Source of the DNA: Lachnospiraceae bacterium
Lineage (GTDB): Bacteria > Bacillota > Clostridia > Lachnospirales > Lachnospiraceae
Length of the DNA: 41,214 bases
NCBI GenBank assembly: GCA_017439665.1
Contig: JAFSIS010000029.1
Location: forward strand, 1-41,214
Direction of reading: 5' to 3'
Positions 1 through 8,004 of the stretch are shown here, piece by piece; within the stretch, counting starts at the first letter, position 1; every line of letters begins with the position of its first letter. The position numbers and the translations under genes are program-made. Under the pieces are notes generated by a model. The model worked only from the letters and a program-made list of their open reading frames with translations. It was not told where the DNA came from and searched no databases.

Positions 1-2
1 CC

Positions 3-158
3 TTAACGGATGACCGACAACATATACAAATGCGAGGTCGCCGCTATACAGCCCCGCCACTCACCTCCACGTGTTCTGTAGTGTGTCAGTCTTATAAAGA
101 AATAATATCAGAAGGAAGATCGATTAGAAAAGCGAAAGTCAGCCAATATGTTTCATGA
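3..158 (+). CDS. Possible 3' end of an upstream gene (partial, unrecognised)
   Basis: A reading frame is open from the left edge to a TGA at 156-158, giving about 51 residues that end in SIRKAKVSQYVS. It could be the C-terminus of a gene that begins outside the window. I recognise no domain. The first part is rich in Arg, Pro and Cys and does not look clearly coding, while the last 25 residues look more protein-like. If real, it ends 37 nt before the preferred start of the epimerase gene and could share its transcript. This rests only on an open frame, so confidence is low. Confidence 0.25.
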   Translation, partial: LTDDRQHIQMRGRRYTAPPLTSTCSVVCQSYKEIISEGRSIRKAKVSQYVS

Positions 159-195
159 CGCATTGGTGCCTTTCGCAGAAAGGCGGATTATACAA

Positions 196-1209
196 ATGAT
201 AAAAGAAATTACAGAATTATACGGTAAGAAAATATTACTGACTGGCATAACTGGCATGATCGGAAGGGCATTGATAAGATGTCTAATGGAAGAAAATGAG
301 AAAAATAATGCAGGTATTCAGATAACAGGGGTCAGCAGGAACCAGGAGCGTGCCAATATGCGTCTGGACAAGTATATGGCATCACCACTGTTTACCTATC
401 ATGCTGCAGATATTAATGAACCACTTCCAGAAATGGGCAGTTTTGATTATATTATTCATGGAGCCAGTAATACTCACCCCAAGCAGTATTCCTCAGATCC
501 AATCGGTACGATTGCTGCTAATGTATGGGGAACGAAGAATTTACTGGATTATATGGTGAAGCATGATTGTGGAAGATTTGTTTTTCTGTCCAGCGTAGAA
601 ATATACGGGGAAAACCGTGGAGATACAGAGACCTTTACAGAGGATTATCTGGGCTATATTGACTGTAATACTCTCAGAGCAGGTTATCCCGAAAGTAAAC
701 GTCTTGGAGAAACACTTTGTAATGCCTATGCAAAACAGTATAATATTGATTTTGTTATTCCTCGCCTTTCAAGGGTTTATGGACCGGGTTTACTGGATGA
801 TGACAGTAAAGCTATATCCCAGTTCATCCATAAGGCAGCAGCAGGAGAAGATATTGTTTTAAAAAGTAAAGGGAATCAATTATATTCTTATACTTATGAA
901 GAGGATTGTGCAGAAGCAATACTTTTACTGATGTTAAAGGGGAAGAGTGGGGAGGCCTATAATGTAGCTGATCCTAAAAGTACAGCTACCCTGGCAGAGC
1001 TGGCACAGATTCTGGCAGATATTGCAGGGACAGAAGTAGTATTTGAATTACCTGATGAAGTGGAAGCAGCAGGCTATTCGACAGCTACAAAAGCAATATT
1101 AAATACAAACAAATTGGAAAGTTTTGAGTGGATACCTCAAATTGAAATACATAAAGGTCTGAAAAAAACAGTTGAGGAATTTAAGGGAAATAAAATCAAA
1201 CATGAATAA
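196..1209 (+). CDS. NAD-dependent epimerase/dehydratase (extended SDR)
   Basis: This protein of about 337 residues belongs to the extended short-chain dehydrogenase/reductase family, which epimerises or dehydrates nucleotide sugars in the cytoplasm. Near the N-terminus it has the GxxGxxG dinucleotide-binding motif (TGITGMIG, about residues 16-23). The catalytic Tyr-x3-Lys (YPESK) is near residues 164-168, and the SSVEIYG and PRLSRVYGPG segments are typical of the family. An ATG at 148 would add 16 residues but has no ribosome binding site. The ATG at 196 has AAAGGCGG 9 nt upstream and leaves the usual short N-terminus before the Rossmann fold, so it is preferred. Its place before a glycosyltransferase and near flagellin suggests that it makes a sugar donor for flagellin glycosylation. 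The exact substrate cannot be told. Confidence 0.85.
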   Translation: MIKEITELYGKKILLTGITGMIGRALIRCLMEENEKNNAGIQITGVSRNQERANMRLDKYMASPLFTYHAADINEPLPEMGSFDYIIHGASNTHPKQYSSDPIGTIAANVWGTKNLLDYMVKHDCGRFVFLSSVEIYGENRGDTETFTEDYLGYIDCNTLRAGYPESKRLGETLCNAYAKQYNIDFVIPRLSRVYGPGLLDDDSKAISQFIHKAAAGEDIVLKSKGNQLYSYTYEEDCAEAILLLMLKGKSGEAYNVADPKSTATLAELAQILADIAGTEVVFELPDEVEAAGYSTATKAILNTNKLESFEWIPQIEIHKGLKKTVEEFKGNKIKHE

Positions 1210-2581
1210 ATTAATTCTTTTTGGTGCTGGTGTTTATGCTAAAAAATTTAAAGCATTATTAGAGTATCTAGAAGTTGATTTTGACTATTTTACTGATAAT
1301 GATGAAAATAAATGGGGAAAATTCCTTTATGGAAAACAAATTATATCACCAAAGGAACTCAAGAAATTTAAGAAGTGTAGAATAATTATTTCTTGTATTC
1401 ATGAAATTTCAATAAAAGAACAGCTAAAAAAAATGGGGCTGCAAAATAATATTATTGGAATGGAAGAATTATATGTACTTTGCGAAAAAAAACAATATGT
1501 ACATACAAATAAATCTATTCAAAAAAATTCTAGACCAATGGCTATTATTGATATGTATGAAGGAATCGGTTGGGGAGGAACCGAACTTTGGGCTGCTGAG
1601 CTAGCAAAATTATTAAGTGAAAGAAAGATAAATACCATATTAATTGGCGGAGTGGATCAAATACCATTAGGAGAAGAATATGAAAAATTAATTAATCGTA
1701 TGCCTGAATATAATACAATAATGCATATGGTAAATTTATTTGAAGATAATCTGCCGTGTACGTTTATTAATAATTTTGCAGGATGCGCATTTATGGCTGC
1801 AAATATAGTTAAAAGACGCTATCCAGATAAAATCAAAATTATTTCAGTTATTCATAGTGATAACAAGGCGCTTTTTGATGCACATATGTATATGAGCAAA
1901 TATATTGATTCTATTTTTTGTGTTAGTAATCAGATTAAAAATAATATGCAGAATTTATATTCATATGATTGTACAAAGTATTATTTTAAAGAACAGCCAA
2001 TATCCACAAATAATTATGATATATCTGAAAAAGAAGTATCTACTGTAATAAAGATAGGGTATGCAGGAAGATTAGTAAAACAACATAAGAGGGCAGATTT
2101 ATTAATTAATTTAATACAAGGATTAGAAAAAGAGGAGATTAACTACTTCCTTCAGATTGCAGGAGAGGGAGAATGTTTTGAACCTATACAAAACTATATT
2201 CAAGAAAATAATCTGGACAAAAAGGTTTGTCTTTGGGGTAGAATAGAAAAAAAACAGATGCCTGATTTTTGGAAAAAAACAAATGTATTTGTAAATATTT
2301 CAGAGTGTGAGGGAACGAGCTTATCTATGCTGGAAGCCATGTCATATTGTTGTGCACCTGTTGTAACTGATGTAAGTGGGGCTAAGGAATTTATTTCACA
2401 TGGAGAAAATGGCTATATATGTGAAATAGGGAACTTATGTCAACTTGTAAAATACATTCGCATATTATCCAATGATTTAGATAAATTGAAGGAATTTGGA
2501 AAAAAGTCCAGAGAAATAGTGGTAAAAAAGTGCGATACAAAGCAATATATTGAATATTGGATAAATAATTTATTGCTCTAA
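1202..2581 (+). CDS. GT4 glycosyltransferase with N-terminal Rossmann-like domain
   Basis: This 459-residue protein has two parts. Residues 1 to about 90 form a Rossmann-like domain with the motif LILFGAGVYAKKF and a DNDENKWGKFLYGK segment, as in nucleoside-diphosphate-sugar-binding accessory domains. Residues from about 115 onward are a GT-B glycosyltransferase of group 1 (GT4), with an AGRLVKQHKRADLLI segment and the E-x7-E donor-site motif (E370 and E378). The ATG at 1202 overlaps the stop of the epimerase gene by 8 nt, so the two are translationally coupled. A TTG at 1172 would lie inside the epimerase gene and is rejected. The gene is much more AT-rich than the epimerase or flagellin genes, which suggests acquisition. 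A role in transferring a sugar to flagellin or to its glycan is inferred from position. Confidence 0.85.
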   Translation: MNKLILFGAGVYAKKFKALLEYLEVDFDYFTDNDENKWGKFLYGKQIISPKELKKFKKCRIIISCIHEISIKEQLKKMGLQNNIIGMEELYVLCEKKQYVHTNKSIQKNSRPMAIIDMYEGIGWGGTELWAAELAKLLSERKINTILIGGVDQIPLGEEYEKLINRMPEYNTIMHMVNLFEDNLPCTFINNFAGCAFMAANIVKRRYPDKIKIISVIHSDNKALFDAHMYMSKYIDSIFCVSNQIKNNMQNLYSYDCTKYYFKEQPISTNNYDISEKEVSTVIKIGYAGRLVKQHKRADLLINLIQGLEKEEINYFLQIAGEGECFEPIQNYIQENNLDKKVCLWGRIEKKQMPDFWKKTNVFVNISECEGTSLSMLEAMSYCCAPVVTDVSGAKEFISHGENGYICEIGNLCQLVKYIRILSNDLDKLKEFGKKSREIVVKKCDTKQYIEYWINNLLL

Positions 2582-2625
2582 TATATTTTTATTTCTATAT
2601 AAAATATTTAAAAGTTAATTTATAA

Positions 2626-3663
2626 TCATTCTGATGGAAAAAGAATATTGTACAAATCAACTAATGTGAGGATTACTGCAGCAGGACATATTTTTTTTAT
2701 TTGATTAATGATATTATCTGTTCCCGAAATAGTTGTAATTAATATATTTATATTTTGATCTGTAATCTCTGAAAATGAAATGATAGGAAGACCATTAAGA
2801 AACATACCATGTTTACTTACATCGTTATCAATAATGGAGTTAACCTTAATTTGATGGTTATTTAAATACTCCAATATGAAAGAACAGGTGAAACCAGCTC
2901 CCCAAAGATAGAGTCTAGGATTAATATCAAAATAACAATCATTCAGAATAGTTACTATTCTATTATCATTTTGTTCAATCTTATGAAAGATATAGGATGC
3001 TTTATAATCATTTAAAATTTTAGCATTGATATATGAAGGAGAATACTTAATATTACTTTTACACCAATTTAAGAAATCAGGAGAAGAGTCAAACATGGTA
3101 AGCATTTCATAGGTCTTCGTAGCATAAGTATTAATATTTAATCTAAAAGATAATAGATTATGAGGTAAAGAGTTCATATTTTCAAGCAACAAAAATATGA
3201 TTTGATTCTTAGAATTTGCTCTTCTGATAACACTATAGATGTAATCAATATTTTCTCTAATATATGTAATTTCCTCTTCATTTCGGACTGCACGGATAAA
3301 GCAGGTAGGAAGAGTAATTTTATTCATAAAATTAGACGCTCTCCTGTGATATTTCTCATATATCCTGGAATAGTCTTGTGTGAGATTGTTTTTAATATCA
3401 TGAGGACAACGAAAACCATATTTACGATCTGTAAATTCATGAGGTTTATTTGGAGAAACAACTAAATTTTCTTTTATCATGAAATCTTCAAAATTTTTTT
3501 CTATTATTTTTAAAACAGAAGGAAGATCTGAAAAAAACCAATCAAAAGGTCCGCTACAGGCTCTAAAACCATGTAGAGCCATAGAAGATGCAGTACCGCA
3601 GAACCATCCTAAAGATACGCAGTTTTCATATGTAATGGTATTATAAGTATGATTAAAGAACAT
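2626..3663 (-). CDS. DUF1796 (putative papain-like cysteine peptidase) fused to a Rossmann-like domain
   Basis: The N-terminal 200 residues of this 345-residue protein match DUF1796, annotated as putative papain-like cysteine peptidase. It has the family's SLGWFCG motif (residues 17-23, with C22 the candidate nucleophile) and PFDWFF (about 38-43). The last 95 residues are a separate Rossmann-like domain (LYLWGAGFTCSFI, then DNDVSKHGMFLNG) that closely resembles the N-terminus of the neighbouring GT4 protein. DUF1796 genes are often found beside polysaccharide and glycosylation genes, and their biochemical role is unsettled. The start has GAGGTG 8 nt upstream. The gene is AT-rich like the convergent GT4 gene, and the two stops lie 44 bp apart. 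A peptidase activity is not demonstrated by the sequence. Confidence 0.75.
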   Translation of the reverse strand: MFFNHTYNTITYENCVSLGWFCGTASSMALHGFRACSGPFDWFFSDLPSVLKIIEKNFEDFMIKENLVVSPNKPHEFTDRKYGFRCPHDIKNNLTQDYSRIYEKYHRRASNFMNKITLPTCFIRAVRNEEEITYIRENIDYIYSVIRRANSKNQIIFLLLENMNSLPHNLLSFRLNINTYATKTYEMLTMFDSSPDFLNWCKSNIKYSPSYINAKILNDYKASYIFHKIEQNDNRIVTILNDCYFDINPRLYLWGAGFTCSFILEYLNNHQIKVNSIIDNDVSKHGMFLNGLPIISFSEITDQNINILITTISGTDNIINQIKKICPAAVILTLVDLYNILFPSE

Positions 3664-3755
3664 CGTAGAAACACCTCAAAATTAGTTTAAAAATTCACGC
3701 TATTATTATATCAAAAAGAAATTTTTTTTCTATAAAAAAATTTTTTCAAAAAGGG

Positions 3756-3782
3756 TTAAGTAAATTGAAAACGCTCCGATAT
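3756..3782 (+). promoter_or_regulatory. Sigma-D (sigma-28) type promoter of the flagellin gene
   Basis: TTAA at 3756-3759 is followed by 15 nt and then TCCGATAT at 3775-3782. This is close to the flagellar sigma-D consensus TAAA-N15-GCCGATAT. Transcription would begin near 3789, leaving a leader of about 140 nt before the flagellin start codon. Its position in front of flagellin fits late-class flagellar control. Confidence 0.75.
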
Positions 3783-3805
3783 ACATTACAACTAAGGCAG
3801 ATACT

Positions 3806-3864
3806 AACTAAAAGTCATTAGCCCACGTGTCAGGGCCCGACTTGAAGGCTATTGGCTTTTAGTT
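3806..3864 (+). promoter_or_regulatory. Long hairpin in the flagellin 5' leader
   Basis: The arms 3806-3823 and 3847-3864 pair over 18 positions, starting AACTAAAAG against CTTTTAGTT and ending AGCC against GGCT, with one G-U pair and one T-T mismatch between. The loop is 23 nt and contains AGGGCCC. The stem begins about 17 nt after the predicted transcription start. It has no U-tract, so it is not a typical terminator. A 5' stabilising structure or a regulatory element is possible. Confidence 0.6.
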
Positions 3865-3892
3865 AATATAAAACTAATAATTTTTAAACTGA

Positions 3893-3924
3893 GGCAAAAG
3901 GAATTGCCCAGTAATACAAGGAGG
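3893..3924 (+). promoter_or_regulatory. Candidate CsrA-binding sites in the flagellin leader
   Basis: GGCAA (3893-3897) pairs with TTGCC (3904-3908) and exposes an AAGGAA loop, the classic layout of a CsrA site. A second GGA (3920-3922) lies in the Shine-Dalgarno AAGGAGG (3919-3924), 6 nt before the ATG. In Bacillus subtilis, CsrA represses the flagellin gene hag by binding two leader sites, one over the Shine-Dalgarno, and FliW relieves this. The same arrangement here is visible, but binding is inferred. Confidence 0.5.
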
Positions 3925-3930
3925 TAAATT

Positions 3931-4788
3931 ATGGTAGTACAACACAATCTTACAGCAATGAACTCTCAGAGAATGTTAGGTATCACAATGGATACCCAGG
4001 CTAAATCTTCCGAGAAATTATCTTCCGGATACAAGATTAACCGTGCGGCTGATGATGCAGCAGGTTTGGCTATTTCCGAAAAAATGAGACGTCAGATCAG
4101 AGGTCTTACCCAGGCTTCCCTGAACGCAGAAGATGGTATCTCTTGTGTACAGACTGCTGAAGGTGCTTTACATGAAGTACATGATATGTTACAGCGTATG
4201 AATGAGCTGGCTGTTAAGGGTGAAACTGGAACTCTTGCAACTGCAGATCGTAACTACATCGCTATGGAAGTTCAGCAGCTGATGAGTGAGATTAACCGTG
4301 TTCAGAGCACTACAACCTTCAATGAGAAGAACTTGTTAGATGGTACCTTTACTGATGTAGGACTTCAGGTTGGTGCAGAAACTGGTCAGCACATCACCAT
4401 TTCCATCAAGAGCATTAGCTGTAGTGTACTTAATGCTAAGGGATGGGCTAGTGTATCCAAGTTCTACACAACTACAATTACTGCAAGTATCACTGATTTC
4501 AAATCCTCTATCTTTGGTAGCTTGAATACCTACGTTAAGAAAGCTCTTGAAGCTGTATCCACCCAGCGTTCACAGCTTGGTGCTGTTCAGAACCGTCTTG
4601 AGCACACCATCAACAACCTGGATAACGTAGTAGAGAACACTACAGCAGCAGAGAGCCAGATTCGTGATACCGATATGGCAGCTGAAATGGTTAAGTACTC
4701 CAACAACAACATTCTTGCTCAGGCAGGACAGGCTATGTTGGCTCAGGCTAACCAGGCTAACCAGGGTGTATTATCCATCCTTGGCTAA
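3931..4788 (+). CDS. fliC: Flagellin (short, D0/D1 only)
   Basis: This 285-residue flagellin is the secreted filament subunit. Residues 1 to about 140 form the N-terminal D0/D1 helices, with the typical SSGYKINRAADDAAG and LNAEDGISCVQTAEGAL segments. Residues from about 205 to 285 form the C-terminal D1/D0 part, ending QANQGVLSILG. The central part (about 150-200) is very short, so the outer D2/D3 domains are missing. It is rich in Ser and Thr (YTTTITASITDFKSS), giving possible O-glycosylation sites. Two cysteines (C72 and C164) and one Trp (W172) are uncommon for flagellins. A strong AAGGAGG lies 6 nt before the start, and codon use suggests high expression. A terminator follows immediately, so it is monocistronic. 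Surrounding glycosyltransferases imply a glycosylated filament. Confidence 0.97.
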   Translation: MVVQHNLTAMNSQRMLGITMDTQAKSSEKLSSGYKINRAADDAAGLAISEKMRRQIRGLTQASLNAEDGISCVQTAEGALHEVHDMLQRMNELAVKGETGTLATADRNYIAMEVQQLMSEINRVQSTTTFNEKNLLDGTFTDVGLQVGAETGQHITISIKSISCSVLNAKGWASVSKFYTTTITASITDFKSSIFGSLNTYVKKALEAVSTQRSQLGAVQNRLEHTINNLDNVVENTTAAESQIRDTDMAAEMVKYSNNNILAQAGQAMLAQANQANQGVLSILG

Positions 4789-4828
4789 TCGTAATAGTTT
4801 AACTGGTACATACTTAAGTATAACCAAT

Positions 4829-4858
4829 AAAGAGGAAGTCGTAAGGCTTCCTCTTTTA
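4829..4858 (+). terminator. Intrinsic terminator after flagellin, probably bidirectional
   Basis: AAAGAGGAAG (4829-4838) pairs with CTTCCTCTTT (4847-4856) around an 8-nt loop, followed by T residues. The facing minus-strand operon ends at 4871, and the stem flanks (A-rich on one side, T-rich on the other) would let it serve both strands. Confidence 0.85.
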
Positions 4859-4870
4859 ATGTTATAAATA

Positions 4871-5929
4871 TTATTTTTTTAATTCCCTAATCTTTTCCAG
4901 AGCCATGGGAAAACTACCACATTTTTGATACAAAGCTAAAGCAGTAGCCTTGTCTCCTAATAGTTCATTAATGCAGCCCATATTGTAGTAAGGAATAAAG
5001 CTATTGGCACCCTCTACATGAGCAATAGGGCAGGATATCGCTTTAAGAAATTCTGCCATAGCAAAAAGTAAATTTCCCGTCCTTAAATGGATAAGACCTA
5101 TTAAACAGATAAAATCTGCAGAGACAGCAAATAGGTCATATACACCCTGTAAGGAAAGGGCTTCCTCATATCGCTCTAAATGCAAAAGAGCGTAGCCATA
5201 GCCGATAACCATCATCTGGACATATTCCATGTCAGGATCTACATCAAGGGAAAGACCTTTTCCATAATAATAGGCGGCCTTTTCATCATTATGAAGCATA
5301 TTATAGCACTGGCCCAGTTGGAAATAGAGGTAAGGATCATCAGGATTTTTCTGGAGCATATTTTCCAGAAGAAAAATATTTCTCATAGATTTTTCCTGTA
5401 GATTAGACACAGTTCCACTATATCCGGTATGCTCTATTTTCAAAGAAACAGGAAAGGATGAGTAGCCGATCATATCGGTTATGGGAACAACCTGCTCATG
5501 AACCTGTCCGCTATACTGGTATAATTTGCGATTAAAAAAACGTTCGACCTGATCAGTATATATAGAATCTCCTCCGTTCATCTCATAATGATTCCGCCTG
5601 GAAATAAGCCCAATGGAGTGGGGGTTTTTATCCATAAAGGTAAGGAGAGAATCTATTTGTACAGAAGTAAGATATTCATCGCAATCTAGAATAAGAACCC
5701 AGTCATTATGAGCCAAAGACAGGGAATAATTTCTGGCAGCAGAGAAATCATTGATCCAGTCAAAGGAATAAACTCTGGAAGTATATTCTTTTGCAATATT
5801 GATACTGTTATCGGTTGAGCCGGTATCTACAATAATTAATTCAAAGCCGTAGGATATAATAGAGTCAAGACAGCGTTTAAGGTGCCTTGACTCATTTTTC
5901 ATAATCATACAAAGCGAAATAGGTAGCAT
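4871..5929 (-). CDS. GT2 glycosyltransferase with C-terminal TPR-like repeats (copy 1)
   Basis: This 352-residue protein begins with a GT-A family 2 domain: LCMIMKNE at the N-terminus, the nucleotide-site motif DTGSTDNS, and a metal-binding DxD-type motif (D82-C-D84 in LDCDEYL). After about residue 200, repeated helical pairs such as DPYLYFQLGQCYNMLHNDEK resemble tetratricopeptide repeats, which often bind protein partners. The architecture resembles GT2 enzymes that glycosylate peptide or protein side chains, so direct transfer to flagellin is a reasonable inference. It is the last gene of the minus-strand operon, 12 nt after the LicD gene, with AAGGAAT before the ATG. A clear paralogue lies at 10980-12050. 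Confidence 0.88.
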   Translation of the reverse strand: MLPISLCMIMKNESRHLKRCLDSIISYGFELIIVDTGSTDNSINIAKEYTSRVYSFDWINDFSAARNYSLSLAHNDWVLILDCDEYLTSVQIDSLLTFMDKNPHSIGLISRRNHYEMNGGDSIYTDQVERFFNRKLYQYSGQVHEQVVPITDMIGYSSFPVSLKIEHTGYSGTVSNLQEKSMRNIFLLENMLQKNPDDPYLYFQLGQCYNMLHNDEKAAYYYGKGLSLDVDPDMEYVQMMVIGYGYALLHLERYEEALSLQGVYDLFAVSADFICLIGLIHLRTGNLLFAMAEFLKAISCPIAHVEGANSFIPYYNMGCINELLGDKATALALYQKCGSFPMALEKIRELKK

Positions 5930-5941
5930 TTTATATTCCTT

Positions 5942-6880
5942 CTAAAAAACTTCCTTCAGATAATCCGGAAGCTCAATATTCATTTGTTGAGCCTCTTCAA
6001 ATAAGGTTTGCTGTTGTTCCTTAAAAAAAGGATAAGTATGACTATGGGATTGTTTTGGTATCATATAGTTTTCTCCATAATGAACAGTTAAAATATTATC
6101 ATATCCTATAGGTATAGGAATGGTTGTGACATCAAAAGGAACTTCAATAATAGATTCGTACCAATTCATGGAAAATCTCAATCTTGGAGCAACAGAAAAA
6201 CATAGAATAACGGATATTTCTTTTGCATCAATATCCCAAAACATAGCACAAAGCCGATCGCATAACAGAAGTAGTTGTTGACGTATTGGCTGATCATCAG
6301 TAAATTTAACTTTGCATAAATCCTCTATTTGATGCAGGCTTTCTATTTTCTCTTCTTCTGATAAGCTATCGCTATCCCATTCCTGCTGTAATGCATATGT
6401 AGCAGAAACCAGCTGACATTGAATTTCTTCCTCCTCTTTATGTAAGGGAATATTGTCAAAAATGAAAATATCTATACCAACAGCATAAGGGCAGCCATGG
6501 AATTTCTCCATAAAGGAAGGTTCAGTGGTAATACTGAGGCTGTTGAGTACCCTTGCAATCAACTGCTCATTAGTACCGGCATAGGCACTGAAAAGATGGA
6601 AGCCTTCCGGAAGCTCCTGCCTGGCATAATGCTGAAAACGGATAAAATCCTTACGCCGCATCCCGATATCTATATCATCATCCCAGGGAATAAAGCCACC
6701 GTGGCGAACAGCGCCCAGAAGAGTGCCAAAGGTAGCAAAGTACACAATGTTATGTCTCTTACAAATTTCATCAATCACCTGAAGGACCTCCAGCTGTGCT
6801 GCCCAGGCTCTCTTCATCATAGGTTTGATCACAAATCCGTCACGTTCTTCCTCCTTGAAATATGAGGGATCAAAATACAT
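5942..6880 (-). CDS. LicD family phosphotransferase (copy 1)
   Basis: This 312-residue protein carries the LicD nucleotidyltransferase-fold signature around residues 50-75: FGTLLGAVRHGGFIPWDDD followed by IDIGMRR. LicD proteins move phosphocholine or related phospho-alcohols from nucleotide donors onto glycans. They also include the fukutin-related ribitol-phosphate transferases. It is soluble with no signal peptide. AGGAGG lies 8 nt before the ATG. It sits between a GT2 and a GT2-TPR gene in one operon, so it probably adds a phospho-substituent to the same glycan. The donor cannot be read from the sequence. A second LicD copy is at 10154-10978. Confidence 0.85.
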   Translation of the reverse strand: MYFDPSYFKEEERDGFVIKPMMKRAWAAQLEVLQVIDEICKRHNIVYFATFGTLLGAVRHGGFIPWDDDIDIGMRRKDFIRFQHYARQELPEGFHLFSAYAGTNEQLIARVLNSLSITTEPSFMEKFHGCPYAVGIDIFIFDNIPLHKEEEEIQCQLVSATYALQQEWDSDSLSEEEKIESLHQIEDLCKVKFTDDQPIRQQLLLLCDRLCAMFWDIDAKEISVILCFSVAPRLRFSMNWYESIIEVPFDVTTIPIPIGYDNILTVHYGENYMIPKQSHSHTYPFFKEQQQTLFEEAQQMNIELPDYLKEVF

Positions 6881-6912
6881 AAAAAATACCTCCTTGTATA
6901 TAATGTATATTT

Positions 6913-7944
6913 TTATAAGCCAATCGACTTAATACAGCGAATAAATTCCTGAAACTCTTCTCTCGTTAAGGAAAGGGATAAGGACTGTAAAAGCAGTTGA
7001 TATAATTCAGGAAGCTGAATCTCCTTAAGAAAGGGATTATCCTGGCAATTTCCGATCTTTTCCTCCACAAGCTCTTTTAACAGCTGATAAAGGGAGTAAG
7101 GTGGGTTTTCATAACGAAAAGCTAATATCTTGAGAAAGGAAAAGTAGCAGGAGTGGAGAAAATCATACTCCAGGGCATCCTTGTACCTGGGATAGAAGCC
7201 ACGTTCTTTCCACTCTCGCCAAAGCATATTCTGTACGGTCAATAAATCAGTGTGATAGTCCAGATTACCGGCTAACACGGTGGAATTGTTGTTTACAAAA
7301 TAGTGATACAGCTTTTCCTCCAGGAAATAGACCTTATTGGTGTAAAGATGTAATAGAGAACCCCAATAAGTATCCTCATAAGCCAGATTCTCCGGGAAAG
7401 TAATCTGGTGATCCAAAAGTAGGGATTTACGAATCAGTCTGGCACAGGCAGAATTGCTCATACTGTTAAATAGAATGAAGTAATTCCGCTTTTCGTCGGT
7501 ATCGATGACCATATACTGATCATCCTTGTCAGAGGATCTGTTTTCCAGATAGGTAAGTTCAGTGGAATAGTCTCTTTCCATTCGACTGACCACAACGTCA
7601 CAGTCCATTTTAGCAGTAATACTATATAGCTTTTCAAAGAAATCCGGTTCCAGCCAGTCATCTGCATCCAGAAAGGCCACCCAGTCGGAGGAGGCATAGG
7701 ATAGTCCAATATTACGGGCTGTTCCCTGCCGTCCGTTATGACTGCAGGGAATCAGCATAATGAATTCCGGATAGCTCTGTTCCCAGATCTGCAGTCTGAT
7801 CAGTGTATGATCTGTAGAAGCATCATCTACGCAGATGATTTCAAGAGATTCCAATCCGATGGTCTGGGAAATCACGGACTGGAGACAACGGTCGATATAC
7901 TTTTCTACATTATAGCAGGGAATGATCAGGCTGATTTTGGCCAT
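6913..7944 (-). CDS. GT2 family glycosyltransferase
   Basis: This 343-residue GT-A enzyme has the family 2 start SLIIPCYNVEKYIDRCLQS, the DDASTDHT motif near residue 40, and the metal-binding DAD (93-95 in FLDADDW). A later segment (NSACARLIRKSLL, then LAYEDTYWG) is usual in bacterial polysaccharide GT2 enzymes. The C-terminal 100 residues are helical with no recognised domain, and no transmembrane segment is seen. AAGGAT precedes the ATG. It is the middle gene of the minus-strand operon, with 32 nt to the LicD gene downstream. It probably extends the flagellin glycan. Donor and acceptor are unknown. Confidence 0.87.
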   Translation of the reverse strand: MAKISLIIPCYNVEKYIDRCLQSVISQTIGLESLEIICVDDASTDHTLIRLQIWEQSYPEFIMLIPCSHNGRQGTARNIGLSYASSDWVAFLDADDWLEPDFFEKLYSITAKMDCDVVVSRMERDYSTELTYLENRSSDKDDQYMVIDTDEKRNYFILFNSMSNSACARLIRKSLLLDHQITFPENLAYEDTYWGSLLHLYTNKVYFLEEKLYHYFVNNNSTVLAGNLDYHTDLLTVQNMLWREWKERGFYPRYKDALEYDFLHSCYFSFLKILAFRYENPPYSLYQLLKELVEEKIGNCQDNPFLKEIQLPELYQLLLQSLSLSLTREEFQEFIRCIKSIGL

Positions 7945-8004
7945 AATAATCCTTTCTTCCGGTAAAGAACCTAATACATATATCGGGAAAAAGAAAGAAA
8001 AACT

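Noticed and set aside
2582..2625. A bidirectional terminator between the GT4 and DUF1796 genes
   Set aside because: ATATTTT and AAAATAT can pair, but the stem is made only of A and T in an AT-rich gap and is too weak to call.
3790..3930. A c-di-GMP riboswitch in the flagellin leader
   Set aside because: The conserved GEMM core motifs were not found. The leader structure is a single long hairpin plus a small GGA hairpin.
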